Shown here piece by piece: positions 9,201 to 17,363 of a stretch of DNA of 34,871 nucleotides. The stretch's first letter is position 1; each line of letters opens with the position of its first letter. The notes beneath the pieces were generated by a model that was given only the letters and a program-made list of their open reading frames with translations, was not told the DNA's origin and did not search any database. Source of the DNA: an uncultured bacterium (GTDB taxonomy: Bacteria; Patescibacteriota; Gracilibacteria; BD1-5; UBA2023); the NCBI GenBank assembly GCA_903908595.1, contig CAIVSN010000060.1, positions 1 to 34,871 of the forward strand, given 5' to 3'. A program made the translations under genes and the position numbers.

Positions 9201-10762
9201 CGGTGTTTTTCGTAATGCAGCCCCTTGTCCTTGGAAACGACCGAATCGTCCGATTTCCCGTGCACCGAGAAAAACCGGTCATAATGGTCCGGATCGATCA
9301 GGAGGCTCAGGGTCTCGAACAGGAATTGGTAGTTGTACAATTCGCTTTTCAGGAAGCCGACCGCGTTGTTGCGTTCCTTTTCGGGGACGATGAACGAATA
9401 GTCCCCGAGCTTGCTGATGTGTTTGAGCAGCGTTTCCGCCCCGGCCACGACGTTGAACTTGGTGAGGTCCCCCCGCTCGAACGCGTGGATGAAAAATCCC
9501 AGGATCGCCGTCCGCAGCGCTTCGAAATCCGCCTTCATATGCTGGTCTTTGTCGAGGAGCATCCGCACGAAATCCGAAGAAATCTCGTCGTTTTCGTAGC
9601 GTTTCCCAAGTTCGAGCGATTCTTCGACCTTCCGGATTTTCCAGGTACGGTCGGAGAGCATTCCGGCGGTCTTCGCCCGGAGGGTAAGCCCGCGCAAGAA
9701 CCTTCGGGAAGTCTCGGCATCGCCCCCGACCAGGTGCTGCCCAAAATCCGCCTGCCGGCCGATGGCCCGGAAACTCGTCTCGAACAGTTCCGCGAGGTCG
9801 TTCGCCATTTGCTGGGCTCCCCGGTTCAAATCTCCGGTATTTTTGTCGACCGAGAGTTTGGAAACCGCGTCCACTACCCCGCTCTCCGAGAGATGGAACG
9901 CGTCGACGCGAAGTTTCCACGCGATTTCCTTCGGCGGATGCTCCCCGTTCCCGATGGCGGAATGGCCGATCGGATGGATGGTGGAAAAATACGACCTCGC
10001 GAGCGCCACCCGCAGGTCCGTCCCAAAAAACACTTCCGCCCCTCCCGACCCGCCTTCCCCGGCGAGCACCGTGAGGCTCGGCTTCCCGAGCGAGGCGACC
10101 GCGGTAATGAGCTCCGACATGCAGGCGGCCTGGTGCGTGGCGTTGGCCCGCGCTCCGGAATCGGCTCCGGGAGTGTCCACCCAATAGACCACGCGGTCGA
10201 ATTCCTCCCCTTTGAGCGCCTCGATGACGCTCCGGTGGTCTTCGGTCGTGGCCCGTCCGCCGGAATGGTTCTTGTCGTGTCCGACGACGAGGTACGTGAC
10301 TTTGTCAGCGGCGGTTTTGCCGACGGTGATTTTTCCGATGCAGATGGATCCGGCATGGATCATTTTCCCGTGAAAAGCCTCCTCGATGATGGATTCGGTC
10401 GTCCACTTCTTCTGGACGTCGTTCTGGTAGGTAACGAATTCGTTGTAGTATACGTCCAGAAAATTCGACCCGTACCGCTCCGGATACCCTTCGATTTCCC
10501 TGATGCGGTCCGCGATGGCCGTGCGGTCCAAGAAGAGCGGCGAATCCAGTCCGAGGTTCGGGATTTTGCCGAGTTCGAGGATGGAAGCGATTCGCCAGGC
10601 GTATGCGGCGCCCGTCGGATGCCGGAGCGCGTTGGCCGCGAGGAGCGGGACAGCACGGTCTCGGGTGTATTCGGCAAGGGCTCCGGCGCGGTAGGAACGG
10701 ATGTCCGAACGGGCGTTCGGAACGGAAGCGAACGGGTTGGAAAATGGGGGCAGCTTTGGCAT
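6194..10762 (-). CDS. Fused acyl-CoA carboxylase (AccA-AccD-AccC in one chain)
   Basis: A single 1522-residue protein holds most of the acetyl-CoA carboxylase machinery, which makes malonyl-CoA from acetyl-CoA, bicarbonate and ATP. Residues 130-310 are an AccA-like carboxyltransferase with VDTPGADSG and GEGGSGGAE. Residues 310-680 are a long linker with no family I recognise. Residues 685-855 are AccD-like (GGAIDGAAAANIVR, GVCTGGTIASF). Residues 905-1375 are biotin carboxylase with the ATP-grasp loop GGGGKGIR at 1084 and EMNTRIQVEHTITE at 1207. The last 120 residues end like a biotinyl fold (IGRGQAVFVI), but no AMKM-type biotinylation motif occurs anywhere in the chain. The biotinylated lysine is therefore unclear, or the carrier is a separate protein. 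No TGA occurs among its many glycines. The substrate could be another acyl-CoA. Confidence 0.85.
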   Translation of the reverse strand: MPKLPPFSNPFASVPNARSDIRSYRAGALAEYTRDRAVPLLAANALRHPTGAAYAWRIASILELGKIPNLGLDSPLFLDRTAIADRIREIEGYPERYGSNFLDVYYNEFVTYQNDVQKKWTTESIIEEAFHGKMIHAGSICIGKITVGKTAADKVTYLVVGHDKNHSGGRATTEDHRSVIEALKGEEFDRVVYWVDTPGADSGARANATHQAACMSELITAVASLGKPSLTVLAGEGGSGGAEVFFGTDLRVALARSYFSTIHPIGHSAIGNGEHPPKEIAWKLRVDAFHLSESGVVDAVSKLSVDKNTGDLNRGAQQMANDLAELFETSFRAIGRQADFGQHLVGGDAETSRRFLRGLTLRAKTAGMLSDRTWKIRKVEESLELGKRYENDEISSDFVRMLLDKDQHMKADFEALRTAILGFFIHAFERGDLTKFNVVAGAETLLKHISKLGDYSFIVPEKERNNAVGFLKSELYNYQFLFETLSLLIDPDHYDRFFSVHGKSDDSVVSKDKGLHYEKHRIDIFLRLIFDASAPRYVYMDYAAWKQNRFQWLRSMLDTRLDELAKLTKEFKNAHYSLPDTIVPLALLLLEKFCEASIGDEYLPNLLSSEALHIDFHQKSQYELIRYYEQVRTAIFRKVGSAELERRFFESFEPAYPNFKRSRITVLQDADKLEKRPNSAVNSGFGRMKDVEGLFGVVMLDFSIVGGAIDGAAAANIVRLIDQSAERKIPVIMFLQSAGMFVDAGPESVSSMPAINFAIARYFEKTKGLPQCRIFSVPFGVCTGGTIASFAQAPGVIVLPFGLSDIPFAGRIVTPEQVPLEFSIADLQVGKGVIRDVVRNPFLPAEQATEIYDTLRQSGLPDIVEPTLTLQEYLRKILHAEIPAEAETFLSVERVAKDKNALFRKFGRVAVLNRGVIANKAMQAMKKLGIDYRMMFTDADKNLPYVTDATEHGKGLWINDYMMNAHAIIRSIKDSGCDAVYLGYGFYSERDDFIALCETHGIVVIGPTSENVELMGDKIKARTTFKDVLKNMDIPNKHAFSPAMGSDDILGNDGIVQDEDIAVRVAEQIGFPVMIKAVYGGGGKGIRKIYSVEELRNSFALMSEEALVNFGNSSMYLEKALENQRHIEVQVFSDIFGKCVPLGVRDCTTQRKRQKFIEETGDLGVPVALTQELQSLCASVARAIGYVGAGTFEFLYDPESQKFTFMEMNTRIQVEHTITERLVQEAYDAKINLVELQFILASGQSHRIMDDAEKLQKNLEKHGGHAMEIRICAEDPTRNFTGKEMAAITSWSMALPRPLKKITRFETFLTRTGKGKNHTSKYDSMIGQLIVSGKNRAETIQNAIAALTALQIEGIPTNKEIALRILKSADFQEFGLRIDTLDKKPAQYFEGLTPFTGKVEYISAIKEDIVILAPGELVIRTNQATKVSRAPEAGMTVEGEIMLDCDGKLASRIFELVLAKNNTQITPEMLRGETFYLKNGSGESVPFEPDTRYAVTRSLVTPNQQIGRGQAVFVIRPTDEMV

Positions 10763-10801
10763 GGTCGTAAGGGGGGATTATTTGTGAGAGACATCATTCT
10801 T

Positions 10802-10920
10802 GGAACCCCTGAAAAACGATGAAATTCGAAGTCGGTTTCGCTCACCGTTGGGTATATAGTCATATACGTTGAGCGGAGGGCGGAGAAATCGACAAGAAAA
10901 TCGCGTTTTTCGGGGGTTCC
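10802..10920. repeat. Family B inverted-repeat element, complete copy
   Basis: The element begins GGAACCCCTGAAAAACG and ends CGTTTTTCGGGGGTTCC, so its ends are near-perfect inverted repeats. The interior holds the family core GATGAAATTCGAAGTC and a CCGTTGGGTATA stretch like the end of MITE family A. It lies upstream of the carboxylase gene and has no coding content. With the next element it fills most of the gap between 10763 and 11230. Confidence 0.75.
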
Positions 10921-11029
10921 GTTTCGAGGCTTCGATTCGTTTTCATAGTAAATAATAACCATGCTATGTCAATGGATAAAACGTGGGAAATCGGGTTCCG
11001 GGCGGGCGCTTTGCCGGGGAATTTTTCCC

Positions 11030-11195
11030 CTGAGTCTCTCAGCAAAAATACGTTGCAACTTTGCCGCGTATGCATGAAGTATCAGGCAAGGCGACTCTTA
11101 CGCAGTGGAGTGGGGCTCCACAAGTATGAGGCAACGATGGCTGATGCTCATGCGTACGATGGGAAAGTGCAAGTTATTTTTGCTGAGAGACTCAG
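11030..11195. mobile_element. Family C foldback element (166 bp)
   Basis: Terminal inverted repeats CTGAGTCTCTCAGCAAAAAT (from 11030) and their complement ending at 11195 match over 21 bases. The interior also pairs imperfectly with itself, so the whole element can fold into one long hairpin with a tip near the TGGAG/CTCCA pair around 11106-11122. There is no ORF and no obvious target duplication. A related solo end lies at 4940-4960. It is most likely a MITE of another transposase family. Confidence 0.75.
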
Positions 11196-11230
11196 ATTGA
11201 CTTGCCGGACATTTTCATCATCATGCCGCC

Positions 11231-11911
11231 ATGAACATCGGGAATGCCATCGTGAAATATATCCGGGAAGCCGAAGTGTCCGGCATGGAAGACCGGATTG
11301 CTTTGAAAACGGCACTCCTCGGAACGATGGTCGGCCGGTACCGCCTCGTCCGCGACAGCGACCGGGTCGTCCGGGAAATGATCCGGGACCGGGTAGCCGG
11401 CATTCTCCTGCTCGAACGGACGGGCCGGGTATTTCTCCCCATTCTCCGGGCGCTCTACCGGAAGCACGGGGTTGCCTTCCCCCTCTGGAGGTCATTCGAC
11501 CCCGGACCGAACCCGTTCGGCCACCCGCTCGACCGGAGCCGGGAATTGAAAAGAATCCAAGCGGCATTCGAAGGCATCGGGAACGTCGGGGTCTTCGACG
11601 AATACATGGTCTCGGGAATCCGTATCAAAAATACCGTGACCCATCTCGCGAAATCCCTCGGCCGCCCGGTTCGCGGCTACGTCCTCCAGCACAAGAAAGG
11701 CGCGGAAAATCCCGAGGTCGAAATGGAGATTTTTTCCGCGGGACACGAGCACGAGGCCGACTACGTCGAGATCCGGAACGAGATGACGGAACGGATATTC
11801 TTGCCCGACGAACCGATGCGGTTCCGGAACGGGAGGGTGTCGATTCCCGCGTATCGGAGATTGGTGAAAACGATCGTGAGGGAAGTGGGAGGGTTTGAGG
11901 GGGAGGATTAG
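11231..11911 (+). CDS. Phosphoribosyltransferase-like protein
   Basis: This 226-residue protein ends in TAG and has no in-frame TGA. Residues 119-134, VGVFDEYMVSGIRIKN, have the form of the PRPP-binding loop of type I phosphoribosyltransferases: hydrophobic strand, acidic pair, then SG with a small loop. Before it, GRVFLPILRALYRKHG at 65-80 resembles the early strand-loop-helix that binds pyrophosphate in that fold. The second acidic residue and the threonines of the canonical loop differ, so activity is uncertain and the substrate unknown. The gene starts 35 bp after a foldback element and converges on the protease gene. It could instead be a PRTase-fold regulator. Confidence 0.5.
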   Translation: MNIGNAIVKYIREAEVSGMEDRIALKTALLGTMVGRYRLVRDSDRVVREMIRDRVAGILLLERTGRVFLPILRALYRKHGVAFPLWRSFDPGPNPFGHPLDRSRELKRIQAAFEGIGNVGVFDEYMVSGIRIKNTVTHLAKSLGRPVRGYVLQHKKGAENPEVEMEIFSAGHEHEADYVEIRNEMTERIFLPDEPMRFRNGRVSIPAYRRLVKTIVREVGGFEGED

Positions 11912-12004
11912 GACCTCGGCAAAACGCAAACTCCTTGTCAATTTTTCCGCTCCTCGCTACGGTGCTCGAAATTGACTTCGGATTTCATCGTTTTTCCAAG
12001 GTCC
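11911..12004. repeat. Family B inverted-repeat element between convergent genes
   Basis: The ends GGACCTCGGCAAAACG and CGTTTTTCCAAGGTCC are inverted repeats with two mismatches. The interior carries the core GACTTCGGATTTCATCG and CTCGCTACGGTGCTCGAAAT, also present in the tandem repeat at 1-206. It starts at the last base of one stop codon and ends 7 bp before the other. It could act as a bidirectional terminator. Confidence 0.7.
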
Positions 12005-12011
12005 TACGAAT

Positions 12012-12650
12012 CTACCGGTATCCGAACATGCTGAGGAAAAAATCACTCAGGAATTCTATCGCGGGTCGGATCGGGAGGATTTTCCATTGGAATTGGGATT
12101 CCAAAATGAGTATCACGATAAGCGCCACGGTCCCGTACCGGTAAATCTTCGCGTAATCCGGATGGTCCATATAGCTGCTCAGGAAAATGTGCGAGCCGTC
12201 GAGCGGCGGAATGGGCAGCATGTTGAAGACGAAGAGCCCCCAGTTCACGAGGATGCCATAGTACAGCATTTCTATGAAAAACCTGTATTGGACGCCGGTC
12301 GCCCGCGACACGTTCGCCATGACCAGGGCGAAAATCCCGGACAAAACGATGGCCAGGAACGCGTTGGCAAAGGGTCCGGCCATCGCGATCTTGATGGCGT
12401 CGGAATGCTTCTTGAGCCGGCGCCGGTCGAATTCCACCGGCTTCGCCCATCCGAATCCCGCGAGCAGGATGAACGCGAACCCGAGCGGGTCGATGTGCTT
12501 GAGCGGATTGAGCGATACCCGGCCCATGTCCTTGGCGGTCGAGTCCCCGAGGAGGTAGGAGGCGTACGCGTGGCAGAATTCGTGGAAGGTCAGTCCGACG
12601 ATGAGGGCCGGGAGGGTTTGGAGGATGGTGACGAGGGAGAGGTTGGACAT
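12012..12650 (-). CDS. Site-2 protease family metallopeptidase (M50)
   Basis: This 212-residue membrane protein belongs to the small, PDZ-free branch of the M50 family, which cleaves transmembrane segments inside the membrane. The zinc motif HEFCH lies at 23-27 in the first membrane helix. The third ligand motif NMLPIPPLDG is at 143-152, with Asp151 as the expected ligand. NPLKHIDPLG at 48-57 and GWAKPV at 67-72 are also typical. About five or six membrane segments are visible. Its substrate cannot be told from context: it is convergent with the PRTase-like gene and upstream of nothing. The stop is TAG and no TGA codons are used. Confidence 0.9.
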   Translation of the reverse strand: MSNLSLVTILQTLPALIVGLTFHEFCHAYASYLLGDSTAKDMGRVSLNPLKHIDPLGFAFILLAGFGWAKPVEFDRRRLKKHSDAIKIAMAGPFANAFLAIVLSGIFALVMANVSRATGVQYRFFIEMLYYGILVNWGLFVFNMLPIPPLDGSHIFLSSYMDHPDYAKIYRYGTVALIVILILESQFQWKILPIRPAIEFLSDFFLSMFGYR

Positions 12651-12802
12651 GGGGGGTGGGCGGGATTATGGGGAAAGTATAGCGGGGAGGCGGGGGTTGG
12701 CAAGAGCAAAGGAGTTGCCGGAAGTCATCGAATATCTGAAATCCCGCCAGATAGAGACGCGATTTGGTATATACCCATTTCCACTCACTCGCTGGAAGTA
12801 AG

Positions 12803-12822
12803 GTATATCCAACGGGAATTGG
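12803..12822. repeat. Solo end of MITE family A
   Basis: TATATCCAACGGGAATTGG matches the terminal repeat of the family A elements. The partner end is not present nearby, so this is a remnant. It sits just past the 3' end of the VWA gene. Confidence 0.5.
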
Positions 12823-12837
12823 ATTGGCAAGAAAAAA

Positions 12838-15504
12838 TTATGATCCAATTTCAAGCGAGAAAAACTCTCCACCCTGAATTTCCCCGAGTATTTTCTCTTC
12901 CATGGCATGCAGGAGTCACTCGGAATTTGGTACCGCATGTCCAATCCCCTCCCAGGTACCGGAAACTTCAGAAGTTCCCACAAGAATGGCGCCAAGTCGA
13001 AGCTTGGGAAATTCTTTCTGAAGCGCTTTCCAATGGTCCTTGACTTCCGGAGTCCCCGTATCTCCATCGGTAATTTCGAAAACGCACTCGATGAGGTTTC
13101 CAGAGTCAAGAGCGGGACCCACGAGGCCCTTATCGGTCTCAAGATCGGCGCGGATAGCCCCCCAGACTTCCGCATCGCAGGTTGAAACATCAGCGGCATC
13201 GAGTTCCGCAATAGACGTAATGAGATTGGAAACGAAGATATTTTTATCGACAAAAGTATGTCACAATGAATTTCCCGTGGCCGTAAGCGAACTCGAGAAC
13301 TTTTTGAGTCTTTTCGCGTTTCATTCTCCTCCAAATTTCCAAATCTCCGTATCCGCAAAAAATGATTCATCGCCCTGAAGTCCAAGCTTCTCGTTGACCA
13401 TGTCCGTAAGCCGTTCGAGTGATTTTGAGAGAATGACCGAAAATAGGACGCATTGTTCTATCTTCCCGTCACTCATGCTTCTGGAGTTATCGAGAATCAG
13501 TCGAACTCGGAGAATATTGGGACGGAGGATAAACTTCGTTTCCAGTTGCTCTCGAAGGTATATCCAGAGTTCTTCGGGATTGGCTCCGGAGAGGATATCC
13601 GAAATCCGATCGACTGCCCTGTCGATATCGAGCTCATCCGATTTCTGCACATGCTCGAATATCTTTTCCTGCTGCTCGGCAATCATGGAAATGATTCGAT
13701 CTTCCCAGATTTTCGCAAGTCTCTCGATATAGGGCTTTGCCTCTTGAAAAACCGCATCATATTGAGCAAGCAGGTGGGCCACTTGATCCTCGGAAAAATG
13801 CTTTCCTTCTTTTTCAAGAAGCTTTTTCATGGCATCATTACGCTCATTTGCCATAATTTTCGCGATATCCTCCCGTGTTCTATTGGCTACCTTTTTCGCC
13901 TCCCGGGCAGAAGCATTTTTTTCTTGTTCAGCCTTGTCCTCATTCTTGAGGGACTCGAGTATTTTTTTGATTATCTCCTTGTGAGCTTCGAGATCGGGAG
14001 TTTTTTGTGCGCCTGACTTTGCCATGTTATCTCAAGCGTTTTCCGTATCGCTTTCTCCGTCTTCGCCCGTCTCTTTTGGAGGATTATTTGCATCCTTGGG
14101 CTCTCCCTTCGCCTTTCGTTCCCCTCATTCGCCTTCTTGATCATCCGTATCGGATGCTTCGTCCTCTTCTCGTTCCCCCTCTCCTTCTCCCGTATTTCCC
14201 GCTTCCCATCAGCCGCCCCCACCTTCTCCTTCCCCATATGCCTCCGGTGGAACCTCGGGAACCGTGATCTTCCCATCTTTCAAAATCTGCAAGAGAATAA
14301 GCCCCAGGTATATTGGGTCCAAAAAAGTTCTCATGATATCGATCCTATCGGCCTTTGCGATAGAGGTGACACGTTTTCCATCCCGAAAGACCGTTTTCTG
14401 AAACCGCGTAAGCATTTCTGTCGGCGTTTTGGTAGCTAGGGGGTTAAATTCCTTTGGGAGGATCCGCTTGCGATTCTCCTTCATAAAATCGAAAAGTGAG
14501 ACCAGAAAAGCATATTGTTCAGCATCGAATACGCTTTTTGCCGGTAAGAGTTTCTCGGCAATTTCTTTTTCCAATTCCCCAATGCTCGCGATAACGCTCT
14601 GTCCAAGAATTTTTTCCACTCTTTCATCGCGTGCTATCTCCTGGTCTCCTATCATATGGGATCTGAGGAGCGAATACGAAAACTGCTCGGGAAACCGATG
14701 CTTGGCGTAATCGATCCGATCTCAAGCGCCATCCTGTAATTCATGCGTTCCCGTGCCTTTCTTAACCGATACGTATTTCTGGCTCTCTGGATCCATGAGG
14801 TAATCGCCGGCACTCGATTCTTTGTATGAAGCAAATAACTGGGTCGCGTACAATTCACGGGGAAATTTTTTATAAGAATTATCGGTTCCAAAAATGGTTT
14901 TTGCGCTCACCATATCATTTACGATAGTGTCATCCACGGCATTGTGGAGACGATGGAGATAGTATCCCGTCATAAACGAAAAATCCTTGTTGACTTCGTG
15001 TTTTTTCCCAAAATACGAAGCGTATGCTCGGGCTATTCTTTCACGCTCTTTCGAGGTCGGATTTCGGATCATATCCAAATAATGAGAGCCTTCATGAAAC
15101 CCCGAAAACAAGAGCCTCTTAAGATAAAAAGCATTCTCGGGGTCGTCGATATGATGCTCCACTTCATGGATATCGAGCCCGATCCGCATTTGAAAATCAT
15201 TCTTTGCATTCCCCTGCTCGAACCAGAACCCCGAGGCTGGCACAAACTCCACCGAACTGTCCTGAAAAAGTTCCCGCAACTGCCCCATGAGACTGAACCG
15301 GTCCTTTTCATTCTCCGAGATATAGAGTCCTGTTTTTACCACCCGCTCCAGATTCGACTCGACAAAAGCCTTCTTGAGCTTGTATTTTTTCGCAAGCGCG
15401 GTAACTTCCGGAGCGTATTTCTTCTTCTCTCCCGGATTGACGGCTGAATCGGAAAGCTCGGGAGCGTGGTTTTGGATAGAGAATGACATGGCCTGTTTGA
15501 TCAT
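12838..15504 (-). CDS. HExxH metallopeptidase-like and VWA domain protein, MoxR partner
   Basis: Seven TGA codons (residues 261, 432, 460, 491, 728, 748, 863) read as Gly join several fragments into one 888-residue protein ending in TAA. Residues 100-260 contain FHEGSHYLDM, an HExxH zinc-peptidase motif at 137-141, preceded by a second HEVEH at 113-117. Residues 430-500 are an acidic Gly/Glu-rich linker. Residues 500-660 are charged and helical. The von Willebrand A domain follows with the MIDAS motif LILDNSRSMS at 676 and a later strand ending ITDGDTG. Peptidase-like plus C-terminal VWA is the layout of the DUF2201/CobT-like partners of MoxR ATPases, and such an ATPase is encoded upstream. 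VWA proteins of this sort present substrates to the ATPase. The start at 15504 lies 17 bp from a MITE. Confidence 0.8.
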
Positions 15505-15520
15505 GGGAGTTATTTGATGG

Positions 15521-15686
15521 CATACCTAAGCGAATTTGGTTTTCGGTATTTTGTGGCGATAGCTTCGGAATGGATATTATTTTTCTTTTTTTGGGAGTTT
15601 GTCGGCAATATGTGACCGAAGAAAAAAATAAAAGATATCCGAATACGTGACTGGAAAAACCGGGAAACCAATTCCCGTTGGGTATA
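15521..15686 (-). mobile_element. MITE family A, copy 2, in the leader of the VWA gene
   Basis: The right end CCAATTCCCGTTGGGTATA and the interior closely match the other full copies. The left end (CATACCTAAGCGAATTTGG) is decayed. It fills most of the gap between the second ankyrin gene and the VWA gene, ending 17 bp before the VWA start codon, so the VWA message should carry its hairpin. Confidence 0.8.
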
Positions 15687-15776
15687 TAGAGAAATTCTGA
15701 GAGTCGATTGGATTTTGACCCGAGTTATTCATAAGGAAGAAAGGTAAGTTGAAGTTGAGATTTAAAACGCTATTTT

Positions 15777-16415
15777 TTACTCTCGCATTTTGGCTTCGAT
15801 GAGAGCTTTCATTTCACTATCGTCAGAATAATAGTCCAAAAGTTTCTCTCATTGACCGTATGCTCATAGATCGGTTCGAGGATCGGCGAGGAGGAGTTTT
15901 ACTATTTCATTTGATTTGGACATGGCCCGTGTAAGCGGAGTTCATAATCCTCAGGCCTGGTAATTAATATTAATCTCCGGATGAGCAAGAAGAAGTTTGG
16001 TGGTTTCAATATTGCCATTTCGCGCGGCATGACATATTGCCGTAAGTCGTGAATAATCTTCAGCATTCACAAGAATTTCTGGCCGTGCCAGGAGGAGCTC
16101 CACTAATCGCACCTCATTCATATTCGTAGCCATGGTGAGAGCCGTATGATTATCATGTCCTCGTGCATTGACATCACCGGTCGTATAAATCAGTCCCCCG
16201 AAATTATGCATGCAATCATTTTTTGAAACAAAACAAGCAATGGCGATCTGCTCTAACTTCATTCGATCTTCGAGTAGCTCGTTTTTTTGTACATCGAGAT
16301 ATTGAATAGCGTTGGAAATTTTTCCATTGATATCTCCAATAACTCACTGGATCGACGCAATCCGCGCATCTCACATGGGCGTAGCCTTTCAAGGAATCTG
16401 ATTTGTATTTTTCAT
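15777..16415 (-). CDS. Ankyrin-repeat protein 2 of the MoxR-VWA operon
   Basis: The protein has 212 residues with seven TGA-coded glycines, and ends in TAA. Residues 1-65 form a mostly helical N-domain related to that of the larger neighbour: both run from an IQ-containing helix to IAIAC or IAVAC, an FGxLI motif and TGxxN. Ankyrin repeats follow, with LLLARPEILVN, LLLAHPEININ and LLLADPRTDL ending successive units. The C-terminus MKALIEAKMRE matches the neighbour's IKALIEEAMRK. The two genes are therefore tandem paralogues, but these repeats have diverged much more. The start at 16415 is 31 bp from the previous stop; ATG at 16376 is an alternative. It probably binds a protein partner of the ATPase complex. 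Confidence 0.75.
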
Positions 16416-16446
16416 GGAAGATTGTAAATGAATATAAATATTCGTT

Positions 16447-17361
16447 CTAAAACTCGATTCCCCGTTTTCTCATCGCTTCTTCGATGAGAGCTTTGATTTC
16501 TGGGGCTTTTGTTTGCTCAAGAGCTTTTTTTCATTGATCGTAAGCCCTAAGATCGAGGCGAGGATCGGCGAGAAGGAGTTGCGTGATTTCTGTTTCTCCA
16601 CGGAGGGATGCCCCTATAAGAGCGGTGAATCCACTTGAACTCTTCTCGTTCACGAGGATTTCTGGGCGAGCGAGAAGGAGTTTGGCGATTTCTGGGTTAT
16701 TATTGAAGGATGCCCACATAAGAGTGGTGTTTTCCTCTGAGTCCTTCTCGTTCACGAGGATTTCTGGGCGAGCGAGCAGGAGTTTGGCGATTTCCGTGTG
16801 ACCATTGAGGGATGCCAATAATAGAGCTGTGGTCCCCCCTGAGTCCTTCTCGTTCACGAGGATTTCTGGGCGAGCGAGCAGGAGTTTGGCGATTTCTGCG
16901 TTATTATTGAAGGATGCCCACATAAGAGCGGTGTTTTCCCCCGAGTCCTTCTCGTTCGCGAGGATTTCTGGGCGAGCGAGAAGGAGTTTGGCGATTTCCG
17001 TGTGACCATTGAGGGATGCCCACATAAGAGCGGTGTTTTTCCCTGAGTCCTTCTCGTTTATATTTCCCGTACTTCGAATGAGCGAGCCGAAAGATATGAG
17101 ATATTCATCTCCTGATTCTTCACAAGCAACGGCTATTTCTTCTGTTTTTCGCTGGTTTTCTCTCTCGTCCATTCTTTTCTTTTCCTCAGCCAAAAACGCC
17201 TTCTTTCACCTCTCCATTTCCTCAATGGCATCGTCAATATTTCAAACGGTCGTTTTGATGATTCGTTGTATCGATTCAACATGTGGGTTTTGAGAATCAC
17301 TCAACTTCCCCTCTTCTGGGGTGCTTGGAATGCGGGATGGAAGCTGAACGGTTTTCACCAT
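16447..17361 (-). CDS. Ankyrin-repeat protein 1 of the MoxR-VWA operon
   Basis: The protein has 304 residues with TGA-coded Gly at residues 40, 52 and 277, and ends in TAG. The first 95 residues are a helical, highly charged region (EEMERGKKAFLAEEKKR). At least five 34-residue ankyrin repeats follow, several nearly identical, built on TALMWASLNGHTEIAKLLLA and RPEILVNEKDSG. Successive units differ mainly at the N-G-H-T versus N-N-N-A/P surface positions. Such uniform units suggest recent duplication or gene conversion. The start codon at 17361 lies 2 bp after the ATPase stop, so the two are almost certainly cotranslated. Ankyrin repeats bind proteins, so adaptor or substrate roles fit best. 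There is no signal peptide. Confidence 0.8.
16570..17070. repeat. 102-bp tandem coding repeats (ankyrin units)
   Basis: About five tandem units of 102 bp inside the ankyrin gene share long blocks such as TTCTGGGCGAGCGAGAAGGA and GTCCTTCTCGTTCACGAGGA. Identity is high at DNA as well as protein level, so unit number could change by slippage or recombination. Confidence 0.75.
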
Positions 17362-17363
17362 AT

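Noticed and set aside
6041-10822. A 1593-codon open frame on the plus strand
   Set aside because: It is the antisense shadow of the carboxylase fusion. Its translation has no domain and is rich in Arg, Asp and Pro, while the minus strand shows clear catalytic motifs.
11030-11195. Integron attC site or tRNA-like structure
   Set aside because: The long hairpin lacks convincing core sites and no integrase or cassette array is near. The perfect terminal repeats fit a MITE better.
12666-13385. 239-codon minus-strand frame beside the VWA C-terminus
   Set aside because: It overlaps the VWA domain in another frame, is very basic and has no motif. The VWA frame is supported by its ITDGDTG strand.
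15951-16262. Short 103-residue ankyrin gene
   Set aside because: It is only the middle of a 212-residue gene once TGA is read as Gly; the N-terminal helices and C-terminal tail match the paralogue.
16570-17070. CRISPR-like array of regular repeats
   Set aside because: The 102-bp units are coding, continuous and without spacers. They are ankyrin repeats.
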